A stretch of DNA of 64,000 bases from Calonectria ilicicola (Eukaryota; Ascomycota; Sordariomycetes; Hypocreales; Nectriaceae), in contig CP085831.1 in NCBI GenBank assembly GCA_020809705.1, forward strand, positions 1 through 64,000, read 5' to 3'. Both the position numbers and the translations under genes were made by a program. Below, in pieces: positions 1 through 7,147 of this stretch (within the stretch, counting starts at the first letter, position 1; each line of letters opens with the position of its first letter). The notes below the pieces were generated by a model. The model was not told the origin of the DNA. It saw only the letters and a program-made list of their open reading frames with translations, and ran no database searches.

Positions 1-46
1 ATTGCTAAGGTTAAGAGAGGACAAAGGTTTCAACGCTTCAGCACCT
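1..46 (+). other. Untrimmed Oxford Nanopore native-barcode adapter
   Basis: Bases 1-14 read ATTGCTAAGGTTAA and bases 39-46 read CAGCACCT. These are the 5' and 3' flanks of the ONT native barcode design. The 24 bases between them (15-38, beginning GAGAGGACAAAG and ending CAACGCTT) match, from memory, native barcode 10. Telomere repeat starts at base 47. This is a sequencing adapter left on the contig, not chromosome. It shows that a read ended at the ligated chromosome terminus. Confidence 0.93.
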
Positions 47-160
47 CCCTAACCCTAACCCTAACCCTAACCCTAACCCTAACCCTAACCCTAACCCTAA
101 CCCTAACCCTAACCCTAACCCTAACCCTAACCCTAACCCTAACCCTAACCCTAACCCTAA
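47..160 (+). repeat. Terminal telomere tract (CCCTAA)n
   Basis: About 19 tandem CCCTAA units with the C-rich strand reading inward, as expected at a left chromosome end. The 3' overhang would be TTAGGG on the minus strand. The tract caps the 5' side of the retroelement and abuts the sequencing adapter on its outer side. It is short, as is usual for filamentous fungal telomeres. The inner edge is approximate, because the element's first repeat begins with telomere-like variants (CCCCTAACCTCCTAACCG). Confidence 0.97.
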
Positions 161-337
161 CCCCTAACCTCCTAACCGCTAACCCTAACCCATGTCAAGG
201 AACTTTGTTTCTCCGTGTTCCGACCTTGCGGCGGAACATTGGCCCGACGGCCCAACTTTGGGCCGAAAGGTGACAAGGGTCTTGTGGGTCGGGGTGACCA
301 CGTCACACGTCCGTGTGTTCCGGTCACCCGCCTGACC

Positions 338-343
338 TATAAG
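338..343 (+). promoter_or_regulatory. TATA-like box in pseudo-LTR (also at 4240-4245)
   Basis: TATAAG followed by a purine run lies 120 bases upstream of the hammerhead core and 265 bases upstream of the ORF1 ATG. Its placement fits a promoter inside the upstream repeat. It is a six-base match only, so the assignment is inference. The same sequence in the downstream copy would point into the telomere tract and subtelomere. Confidence 0.25.
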
Positions 344-458
344 AAGGGATTTGCACGCGCCGAGGCGTTTCTGTTCACCTCCGGTGACTCGCGTTGGGGC
401 AGTGCGCCCCAAGGCAGTCATGAACATAAATACCTCGCGCGGTCGCACATACCGCAAA

Positions 459-523
459 GCCCTGATGAGCCACACACAGGCGAAACTCAATCTTGTTCTT
501 CTGAGAAAGACGGTTGAGTCGGC
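459..523 (+). ncRNA. Type I hammerhead ribozyme, upstream copy
   Basis: All core positions are present in order. Stem I 5' strand is GCC (459-461), followed by CTGATGA (462-468). Stem II is GCC (469-471) and GGC (479-481) closing a 7-nt loop ACACACA. GAAA (482-485) follows, then stem III CTCAA (486-490) paired with TTGAG (514-518), U16.1 (519), cleavage-site C17 (520) and stem I 3' strand GGC (521-523). The 10.1-11.1 pair is G-C and 15.1-16.1 is A-U, as required. Stem III can extend by TCTT/AAGA (491-494/507-510) with a CGG bulge. Predicted cleavage is between 520 and 521. Hammerheads are known in the repeats of PLEs (Cervera and De la Pena). Activity is not tested here. Confidence 0.9.
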
Positions 524-602
524 AAAGTGTTTTGTTCATCTCTACTGCGAAAATATCAACCTTCCCACATTATCAAACCTAACCCTAACCTCCCGGTTGA
601 TA

Positions 603-1568
603 ATGGCACCCACCTCGGTACGATCAGTCGACGTTATCGGCAAGAATAACCTCGCCGAAGCCACGAAAAACGTTAGTTCTATTACAGAACTAATTTCGAC
701 CATCCCACAAACATGGCGACCCTCCCTCTCCGAATACCTTAATACGGTATACAGAGTAGCGACCAAACTCTGCACGGTACAAAATACCATCTCACAATAC
801 GAACGTCATGTTGCCGAGAAAACCTTCCCCACCGTTATCACGGCCGCCATACGCGAACCGAAGATACAATACTCGAAAGAATACCTGGGTACTACGAATG
901 GCAACCTTGTTCAAGGTCTTGCCAAAACCGAAGTACTCGGAGCACGCAAAAACCTCCTCGATTTTGCGCTGACAAAGAAAAAAGAGGAGATGCAAACCCT
1001 GCAAAGCCAAACGGCTTGGAAAGAAGCTACTTGGAGACACTACGTCACAAGCGTTGCAGAGCGTACAGCATCAACTTTGGGGATCAAAGTTACCTTTTCA
1101 AACACTAGTAGGGCAGAGGCACCCGTGTGGAGCCCAGAAGCCCCTAATGAATTGAAAACCGATTGCAAACTACTATGGGACAACGGAAATGTATTCCACT
1201 ACAGAGCCGTTGCCATAGCAAGATCAATCGCAGACCGAAGTTTAACTACTAAGATTAAAACCCTTAGTATTAAAAACAATACGGATCTGGAAATGAAAGA
1301 CGCAGACACCGAACTCACCACTCGGCAAGTCGTCCAAGAGGAGCTTAAGATACAATTTAAAGCCCTCCAGGAACAACTACGCAAGAACAATGGTATGCAT
1401 CTAGACCAATCGTCAGAAATACCACTAACTAGCCCTAGCGAGCACTCCTGCAAAACGGTCAAAAGGACCAAAGCCCAAGGGAAAGAACGGCAACCCAAAC
1501 GGCAAAAGAAACAACCCAAGGAAGAACTCCGGGGTCAAGAAAACGCAAAAAAGAAGAACGGACGATGA
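603..1568 (+). CDS. PLE ORF1 protein (coiled-coil, basic C-terminus)
   Basis: About 321 aa from the ATG at 603. The frame is open upstream to 351, but that part lies inside the repeat and ribozyme, so 603 is preferred as the first ATG after the predicted cleavage site. No enzyme motif is visible. The middle and C-terminal half are rich in K, E and Q with heptad-like stretches (around ELTTRQVVQEELKIQFKALQ), and the last 45 residues are strongly basic (KRTKAQGKERQPKRQKKQPK), which suggests RNA binding. Some telomeric PLEs carry an accessory ORF upstream of the RT; assigning a nucleic-acid chaperone or RNP role is inference. Its TGA stop overlaps the ORF2 ATG as ATGA. Confidence 0.75.
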   Translation: MAPTSVRSVDVIGKNNLAEATKNVSSITELISTIPQTWRPSLSEYLNTVYRVATKLCTVQNTISQYERHVAEKTFPTVITAAIREPKIQYSKEYLGTTNGNLVQGLAKTEVLGARKNLLDFALTKKKEEMQTLQSQTAWKEATWRHYVTSVAERTASTLGIKVTFSNTSRAEAPVWSPEAPNELKTDCKLLWDNGNVFHYRAVAIARSIADRSLTTKIKTLSIKNNTDLEMKDADTELTTRQVVQEELKIQFKALQEQLRKNNGMHLDQSSEIPLTSPSEHSCKTVKRTKAQGKERQPKRQKKQPKEELRGQENAKKKNGR

Positions 1569-3547
1569 CCGTTAATGCGTTTCTAGAAGAATGTCGGAAG
1601 GAATTCAGACCATGGCTAGCTGAAACCTACCCACCTGTATATAATGAGCTTTCATCAGATACTAGAATAAAGATCGCAGTGGCCCTCACAAAGCTCTGGG
1701 AATTGGATACCCAACGTACCGCTTCCCCAGGAATCTTCAAACATAACAATATCGAAATCCCTCCCGATATTGAATATATGTTAGCTGTGAATCACAAATT
1801 TATCCTACACCAAAAGCCAGAATACCACGACGTCGAACTTGCTAAAAACAAATTCATACGTGCTGTAAGAAACCAATGGTTCTTCAGAAATAAAGAGAGT
1901 TCGGAATATATCCCCAAATTCCATGTCAAAAACCTTAACTGGGATCCGCCACCTGCAGCCATGCACATAGAACAAGGTATCGAAAATGCACTGAAAGTGA
2001 TAGACGACCAAGTCAGTCTAGCGCTTGCGAGCAGTGCATCTAGAACCGTTGCTCCAAACTTCTCTAGTTGGGCAAAAGTTCAAGACTTTCTAGCAGATAA
2101 CAATCTACTAGTCAAGCTCACGGATAAAAATCTGGGACTAGCGGCTTTCCCAATAAAATGGTACGACACAGAGGTCCTAAAGATGCTTGCGGACGAAAAA
2201 ACATATCGACCAGCATTTAATGTACCCAAAAATGAACTCAGAGACAAACTGGATAAACTCCTAAATAAATGGAATCTACCAGCCAATCTAGAAAAGTACA
2301 TCTCAAAAAAGACATTGACTGAGCTCCCAGAATTCCATGCTATTCCTAAAGTTCACAAAACTCCATGGAAGCTCAGACCAATAATACCATCCCACTCATG
2401 GGTCACAACCACTACGTCAGAGATACTAGATTATTTTTGTCAGCCTCTGCTCAAAACCATGCCATGGATTGTAGCTTCCTCAAAAGAAGTTATCAATCAA
2501 CTTGAGCAAGCAAGAGTCCAAACAGACGAACCAGTGTGGATCTTAACAGGAGATGTGGTCTCCTTCTACTCCAACATCCCTCCCAAAGACTGCGCTAAAA
2601 ACATCGCAAACCTATGGAAAGAACACTGTAAAGACTCTACCATTAAACCACGCACAATACGGAGCATGTGCCAGTTTATTATGGACAATAACTACCTTTC
2701 ATACCAAGGACAAGACTTCCATCAGATCCATGGACTCGCTATGGGTACAGCATGTGCACCAGTTCTCGCGAACTTATACGCTGGATCTTTTGAAGCCAAA
2801 AGCCAAGTCACCAAACAAAAAGGAGTAATCCTTTACGTTCGATATATTGATGACATCCTATGCCTATTTCAAGGCACGAAAGAAGATGTGACTACTTTCC
2901 AGAAAAATTTCCACCTAGGAAAACTGGAAATCACATGGTCGTGTTCAGATGAGCGAAACGAGTTCCTTGACATCGAACTCCTAAGATACCCAAATATCCT
3001 AGAACGTGTGGTACACACTAGATTGTTTCGCAAAAAAATAAACCGACACCTCTACATTCCCTGGTCGTCAGCTCACCCCTTACACGTTAAGAAAGGCTTT
3101 GTCAAAGCCGAGCTCACACGATTTGTTATGATCAGCTCGAAATCAGCATATTTCGCAGATGCTAGACAAGAGTTCTATAACAATCTTCGCCGGAGGGGAT
3201 ACCCAGCGAAGACACTAGTTGAATGGTTTCGCCAAGTGTCGTACGATAACAGAGGAACCGCGCTTCTTACCATAAAGGAAGAACGCGAATATCCCCCATT
3301 AATGTTATCGGGCCATTACAACCCAGTGTGGGAATATGTAGACGTCAATGAGGTTATTACGGCAGCAAGACGCTCATGGCATAGAGAAGAAATTCCAAAA
3401 AGCCTAGAAGAGCCACTGATCCATAGCCTAGGAAAGACAAAAAGTCTGTTCGACATGCTGTCTACCTGGAACAAGACAAACTTGCTCTCCTCGTCGACTG
3501 GAGGACAAACGTTGACCATCCGACAAAAGACCATCCCAGGTCTCTGA
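1565..3547 (+). CDS. Penelope-like reverse transcriptase without endonuclease (ORF2)
   Basis: A 660-aa reverse transcriptase. The PLE-typical TDKNLG block is at residues 186-191 and PKVHKTPWKLRPI at 261-273. Motif A (LTGDVVSFYSNIP, catalytic Asp330) is followed by motif B (GLAMGTACAP, 390-399), motif C YIDD (427-430, on ILYVRYIDDILCLF) and NEFLDIEL. The thumb region carries SSAHPLHVKKGFVKAELTR. After the thumb only about 100 residues remain and no GIY-YIG nuclease is seen, unlike canonical Penelope, so priming must use an existing 3' end such as a telomere. The start overlaps the ORF1 stop (ATGA, shifted -1), suggesting termination-reinitiation. All catalytic residues are present and there are no internal stops, so the enzyme could be active. 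Confidence 0.93.
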   Translation: MTVNAFLEECRKEFRPWLAETYPPVYNELSSDTRIKIAVALTKLWELDTQRTASPGIFKHNNIEIPPDIEYMLAVNHKFILHQKPEYHDVELAKNKFIRAVRNQWFFRNKESSEYIPKFHVKNLNWDPPPAAMHIEQGIENALKVIDDQVSLALASSASRTVAPNFSSWAKVQDFLADNNLLVKLTDKNLGLAAFPIKWYDTEVLKMLADEKTYRPAFNVPKNELRDKLDKLLNKWNLPANLEKYISKKTLTELPEFHAIPKVHKTPWKLRPIIPSHSWVTTTTSEILDYFCQPLLKTMPWIVASSKEVINQLEQARVQTDEPVWILTGDVVSFYSNIPPKDCAKNIANLWKEHCKDSTIKPRTIRSMCQFIMDNNYLSYQGQDFHQIHGLAMGTACAPVLANLYAGSFEAKSQVTKQKGVILYVRYIDDILCLFQGTKEDVTTFQKNFHLGKLEITWSCSDERNEFLDIELLRYPNILERVVHTRLFRKKINRHLYIPWSSAHPLHVKKGFVKAELTRFVMISSKSAYFADARQEFYNNLRRRGYPAKTLVEWFRQVSYDNRGTALLTIKEEREYPPLMLSGHYNPVWEYVDVNEVITAARRSWHREEIPKSLEEPLIHSLGKTKSLFDMLSTWNKTNLLSSSTGGQTLTIRQKTIPGL

Positions 3548-3794
3548 TCGTGGTAGATCAGAGTGTAACAGCTTACCAACTGGAAGGACAACCGCTGCCC
3601 TAGTCGGTAGACCTTAGGGATTGCCTACTTAGGCTGATCACTAAGGCCTAAAGAGGCCAACCCCACGGGAGACACCTAGTGTCAAACGACGGGTTCCTGA
3701 GAAAGGTTGTTTTAGGTCCCTCCACTGTGTCGGTCCATATAAACAACTGATCGTTTTTCTATTTTTCCCACTCTTCCGAAAACCCTAGCAGGTG

Positions 3795-3823
3795 CCTGCC
3801 AACGCCGCAAGGCGTGGGGCAGG
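3795..3823 (+). other. GNRA-capped hairpin in PLE 3' UTR
   Basis: The outer stem CCTGCC (3795-3800) pairs with GGCAGG (3818-3823). The inner stem ACGCC (3802-3806) pairs with GGCGT (3811-3815) around the tetraloop GCAA (3807-3810). A GNRA tetraloop on an 11-bp composite stem in the roughly 515-nt 3' UTR is a plausible RT-recognition or tertiary-contact element. The pairing is seen directly; the function is inference. Confidence 0.55.
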
Positions 3824-4054
3824 GCAAAGGCGTAAGAGGTGCCCAGAAACCTCGCCTGACGAAGGTCGGTAAGAAGGACAGCGAAAAATAGAAGCAGGAT
3901 TGGAACGGCACCCCACGTTTTGTAAGCCCTTAGACGTGACTACCGAAAGGAAGCATGATTCACGGGTCTACCAGACAATCCTACTCGACAAAGAGGATCT
4001 TCAAGTGTTCCCACGTTGACAACGTTTAGCAACTACAAGCAACCTGGAGGGGAA

Positions 4055-4066
4055 GGTTCGAACCCC
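4055..4066. other. Palindrome and B-box-like site at UTR/repeat junction
   Basis: GGTTCGAACC (4055-4064) is a perfect 10-bp palindrome and fits the Pol III B-box consensus GTTCRANNC. It straddles the point where the 3' UTR meets the downstream pseudo-LTR and is flanked by GGAGGGG...CCCC TAA CCTCC, which can pair. The upstream repeat lacks it because its left neighbour is telomere. No tRNA cloverleaf or A box could be built around it. Confidence 0.3.
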
Positions 4067-4492
4067 TAACCTCCTAACCGCTAACCCTAACCCATGTCAA
4101 GGAACTTTGTTTCTCCGTGTTCCGACCTTGCGGCGGAACATTGGCCCGACGGCCCAACTTTGGGCCGAAAGGTGACAAGGGTCTTGTGGGTCGGGGTGAC
4201 CACGTCACACGTCCGTGTGTTCCGGTCACCCGCCTGACCTATAAGAAGGGATTTGCACGCGCCGAGGCGTTTCTGTTCACCTCCGGTGACTCGCGTTGGG
4301 GCAGTGCGCCCCAAGGCAGTCATGAACATAAATACCTCGCGCGGTCGCACATACCGCAAAGCCCTGATGAGCCACACACAGGCGAAACTCAATCTTGTTC
4401 TTCTGAGAAAGACGGTTGAGTCGGCAAAGTGTTTTGTTCATCTCTACTGCGAAAATATCAACCTTCCCACATTATCAAACCTAACCCTAACC
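4063..4492 (+). repeat. Pseudo-LTR, downstream copy
   Basis: Second copy of the 430-bp repeat. It joins the element's 3' UTR on its left and merges on its right into uninterrupted CCCTAA repeats, since its terminal CCTAACCCTAACC is itself telomeric. Transcripts that pass the ribozyme at 4361-4425 would be cut after 4422. Uncut transcripts would carry CCCTAA at the 3' end and could anneal to a telomere overhang. An open frame from this copy runs into the telomere tract and encodes only Leu-Thr repeats, so it is not a gene. Confidence 0.93.
4361..4425 (+). ncRNA. Type I hammerhead ribozyme, downstream copy
   Basis: Exact repeat of the upstream ribozyme at an offset of 3,902. The CTGATGA core is at 4364-4370, GAAA at 4384-4387 and predicted cleavage after 4422. 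Together the two sites would cut a read-through transcript into a 3,902-nt RNA (521-4422). That RNA carries both ORFs and has a 5'-hydroxyl and a 2',3'-cyclic phosphate, as hammerhead chemistry gives. Confidence 0.9.
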
Positions 4493-4626
4493 CTAACCCT
4501 AACCCTAACCCTAACCCTAACCCTAACCCTAACCCTAACCCTAACCCTAACCCTAACCCTAACCCTAACCCTAACCCTAACCCTAACCCTAACCCTAACC
4601 CTAACCCTAACCCTAACCCTAACCCT
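4481..4626 (+). repeat. Internal telomere tract under the PLE
   Basis: About 24 perfect CCCTAA units lie between the downstream pseudo-LTR and subtelomeric sequence that starts GGTCCTGG at 4627. This is the older chromosome end onto which the element was added. Its homogeneity suggests it became internal recently. On the minus strand its first TTAGGG supplies the stop codon (TAG, 4619-4621) of the neighbouring truncated gene. Confidence 0.95.
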
Positions 4627-6787
4627 GGTCCTGGGCTATGGCTGTGCTGATCTGTTGCCTCTCGCGTGCGAACGGGGTTGATGAAGCCGGCCGGTCCGGC
4701 GTGAACTCGCCGCGGACTCTACTCAATAGTCGCTGCTGCTTGGATTGGATTCTTGAGCCGCCCAATCGGGCCTCTGAAGGTGGCAAGGTCAGGGCAGCGG
4801 TAGCAAACCCGCGCGCGGCTAACAGTTCGTCTGGTCGGCTACGGATCGACCGCTTGATGTTCGAGTACGCTTGAAAGAAGCCGAAGAAAAGCACGAGAGC
4901 CCCGTCGTTCAAGACGCTTGCATTTTCCTGCATCACTCTGCAAAGGTTCATCAGGAACCTCGGGGGCATAAGGGACGTGAAGTTGCCATAGCGACGATGG
5001 AATCCGAGAGGATAGAAATTGACATCTCTCGTGCTGTGGTATTCCTCGGCCACCTTGCTACGGTCTGCCAGCAGGCACGCGGTTTCTTCTTCGCCCGAGG
5101 ACTGGACATGAATGCAGTTGAGATCGGTAGCAAGAGCATATGAGATCTGGTCAATGTGGGCTAGGTTATACTTTTGCTCCAGTTCTGCTCGCAATTTCTC
5201 GAGCCCATCGCTAGGCAAAGCCCAGTGCGCATCAATTAGCTCGGCCGGCCGGTTACTGGGTGATTCGATGCCATCGAGCGCTTGAGCTTCGTCGCGATCG
5301 CCATCCATGTGTTCCTCCACAAACAGTCCTCGTTCCTCTGCATCGGGCTCCCCTTCGCCATTGCTTCGACCACTGACAGAGCTGAGATCGTCGTTATCGC
5401 CATCAGCAATGTTGATGATGTTATCATTGTCGACATTGCGATCACTACTGCCATCGCTGTCATCCTCGTCGCTGTCGCTGTCGCTATCGCTATCTACATT
5501 CTCGCTCTCAGCGCGAAGGCGAGTCTCCCGAGGAAGCTCATGAAGCAATCCATCCACCTTGATCTCTATATTAGCCCCATGGTCGAAAGCATGAAAAGCC
5601 GGGCGATGGAGCCTCCAGAACCCGTCGTAACTGTGTTGTTGGGAAAACGTGTCCCATCTTTCCATAAATAAAGCTTGGAAGATGGCCCACTTATCATAGG
5701 ATAGGGTTTGGGATTCCTTCCCACTGAGCTGCCACAGTGGCTCTACCCCTTCCCTAGCAAATCTCCATCTTGGAAGATGTTCTGCACAATGTAAGATGCA
5801 AGCGCCTCGGCATGATGTTGTTGCATAGCTGTGCCATGATAATCCGAAGCCCTTTGCTTTTGCTTATGATGTCGGTGCCCGTTCAAGGACGGGTCCTCGA
5901 TAATATCGATCTCTACTGGGTGCATGACGATAAACCACACCTCTCGTGATGCTCCTGTGCCAATTCGAAAGGTCCGCCGGGTGAGGTCAAACGGGAGACT
6001 GTTTGCTGCATGCTTGGAGCTGTAAGGTGCCTGCCAGTGCCTCAGTGCAAAGGTCACATTGTCGAAAAATCCGCCTTGGTTCGTAATCGGGCAGAGAGGA
6101 CGCCCAACTATGCTTATCATGTCGAGGTGGAATATAGGATAGTATTTGTCGTTGCTACTTGCGGGTCCCGAGCCAGAGCTTCGCGATCCATAGTTCATCG
6201 TGTATCGCAATTGAAGCATCCTTAGGGCTTCTGTGGCGTTGAATTCGGGCGCATTCGTCTTCGAGATGAACCTTTCCGCTATATTAAAGCCATCCTTCTA
6301 CGTTAGTTGGAATCCGTGGATAAATAGATAGCGACTTTAGGTGTGCTGTTCGGGGCGGTAAAAAGATATACTTGCCTGTCATCTTCTTATCTCCAGTTAA
6401 GTGTTTTATCTTGAACTCGTCATTCGTAGAGCCCCACTCATCCTTCTTCTCAGAAGCCTCTTGACTGTCTAAGTCAAGATATGCCTCATCGGCGGCCTCC
6501 AGGCTAACATAATCATCAATATCATCAACACCTTCCATTTGATCACCAGCTTGGCTTTCTTGCTCAATGTCGACTATCCTTTCGCTTGGAGGAAAAACCT
6601 CCTGCACCTCGGGAGAATGGGTCATCATGGCCCTGAACATGAAAGTCTGGTCAACCGAAATACGTGGTGTAAGAGCAATGGTTTTTGGAGTGTATGTTGG
6701 AAAAGTGCCTATAAAATATCTCAGTGTTGCGAGAAAAGATGATGGCTGGAATGCGCGAAGGAACGCTCTATTATCACACAATTTTTA
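4619..6787 (-). pseudogene. Subtelomeric gene cut by telomere addition, frameshifted (unrecognised family)
   Basis: Three open segments share one strand and join as one coding region: about 6787-6284, 6297-5743 and 5760-4619. Between the first two, the frame jumps at about 6283-6300 (...NVEGW to FNIAERF). Between the last two, it jumps in a GGGG run at about 5745-5748 (GKG to VEPLWQLSGKESQ). Each junction is restored by a one-base change, so either decay or homopolymer read error is possible. The protein has an acidic Ser-Asp run in its middle, then a conserved-looking block ending AYSNIKRSIRSRPDELLAA. I do not recognise a named domain. The reading frame runs straight into TTAGGG repeats and stops at their TAG (...AIAQDQG), so the true 3' end was lost when the chromosome end was healed. 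No good ATG is visible at the 5' end; the first internal Met is at 6640. Confidence 0.6.
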
Positions 6788-7147
6788 TGATGTAATGTAA
6801 CCCTATAAACTTCAGCCTCCATTTTCCTTTTTTCCTTTTAATAAATCATAAACCGAGGTTTAAGGATAAGTACAGAAGTATCGAGGGGCTGAGCAGAAAA
6901 AGAAAATAATCCTACCACATGAATCACCACACTAATTCTAGTCCAAACATAACCCTGCCAGAACGATAAGCAAATAATAACATTAATCACTCTACACCTA
7001 CCAATAGTAATCCAGAAAAACGCGAAATAAACACGCTAGTAAAGTTGCTAATCAACAGGGAAAATATGAAAGATTCTTATTGAACAAATGTAATCCTATT
7101 GTCCTCATTAAAGCATTACCCAGTATACTAAAACGCATAAAACGGTT
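6788..7147. other. Intergenic, no gene seen
   Basis: A 360-base spacer between two minus-strand decayed genes. It is AT-rich with no open frame or repeat that I can support. It would hold the promoter of the left gene and the terminator of the right one. Confidence 0.6.

Larger units (their letters stand above)
161..590 (+). repeat. Pseudo-LTR, upstream copy
   Basis: This 430-bp block recurs at 4063-4492 with a constant offset of 3,902. I see no difference between the copies. It opens with telomere variants, carries a TATAAG at 338-343 and a hammerhead ribozyme at 459-523, and ends CCTAACCCTAACC. In PLEs such direct repeats supply the promoter and the ribozyme. In this copy the sequence continues at 591 into the ORF1 leader. 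Small ORFs on either strand inside it occur in both copies and have no recognisable product. Confidence 0.93.
161..4492 (+). mobile_element. Endonuclease-deficient Penelope-like retroelement at the telomere
   Basis: The layout is pseudo-LTR (161-590), ORF1 (603-1568), ORF2 reverse transcriptase (1565-3547), structured 3' UTR (3548-4062) and a second identical pseudo-LTR (4063-4492). Telomere repeats lie on both outer sides. The sense strand runs toward the centromere, and its 3' end runs directly into CCCTAA repeats. That is the orientation expected if the RNA paired with the TTAGGG overhang and was reverse-transcribed from the chromosome end. Gladyshev and Arkhipova described telomere-associated PLEs lacking the GIY-YIG nuclease (Athena, Coprina); this element shares those traits plus the hammerhead ribozymes known from PLEs. 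Both ORFs are open and the two repeats appear identical, so insertion is probably recent. The subclass placement is inference from architecture and RT motifs. Confidence 0.9.

Noticed and set aside
185..490. Matching 100-101-codon frames on both strands in the two pseudo-LTRs (also 4087-4419)
   Set aside because: They are duplicated because the repeat is duplicated, they overlap the ribozyme, and no domain is visible.
3980..4080. Possible tRNA gene around the GGTTCGAACCCC site
   Set aside because: Only a B-box-like and T-arm-like segment is present. No acceptor stem, D arm or anticodon arm could be paired.
161..4492. LTR retrotransposon or MoTeR/telomere-linked helicase explanation of the terminal element
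   Set aside because: There is no gag, protease, integrase or RNase H, no tRNA primer site, and no RecQ helicase motif. The RT motifs and ribozyme fit a Penelope-like element.
4253..4681. Open frame running from the downstream pseudo-LTR into the telomere tract, with (Leu-Thr)n or (Asn-Pro)n repeats
   Set aside because: The repeated dipeptides are simple translations of CCCTAA; there is no gene.
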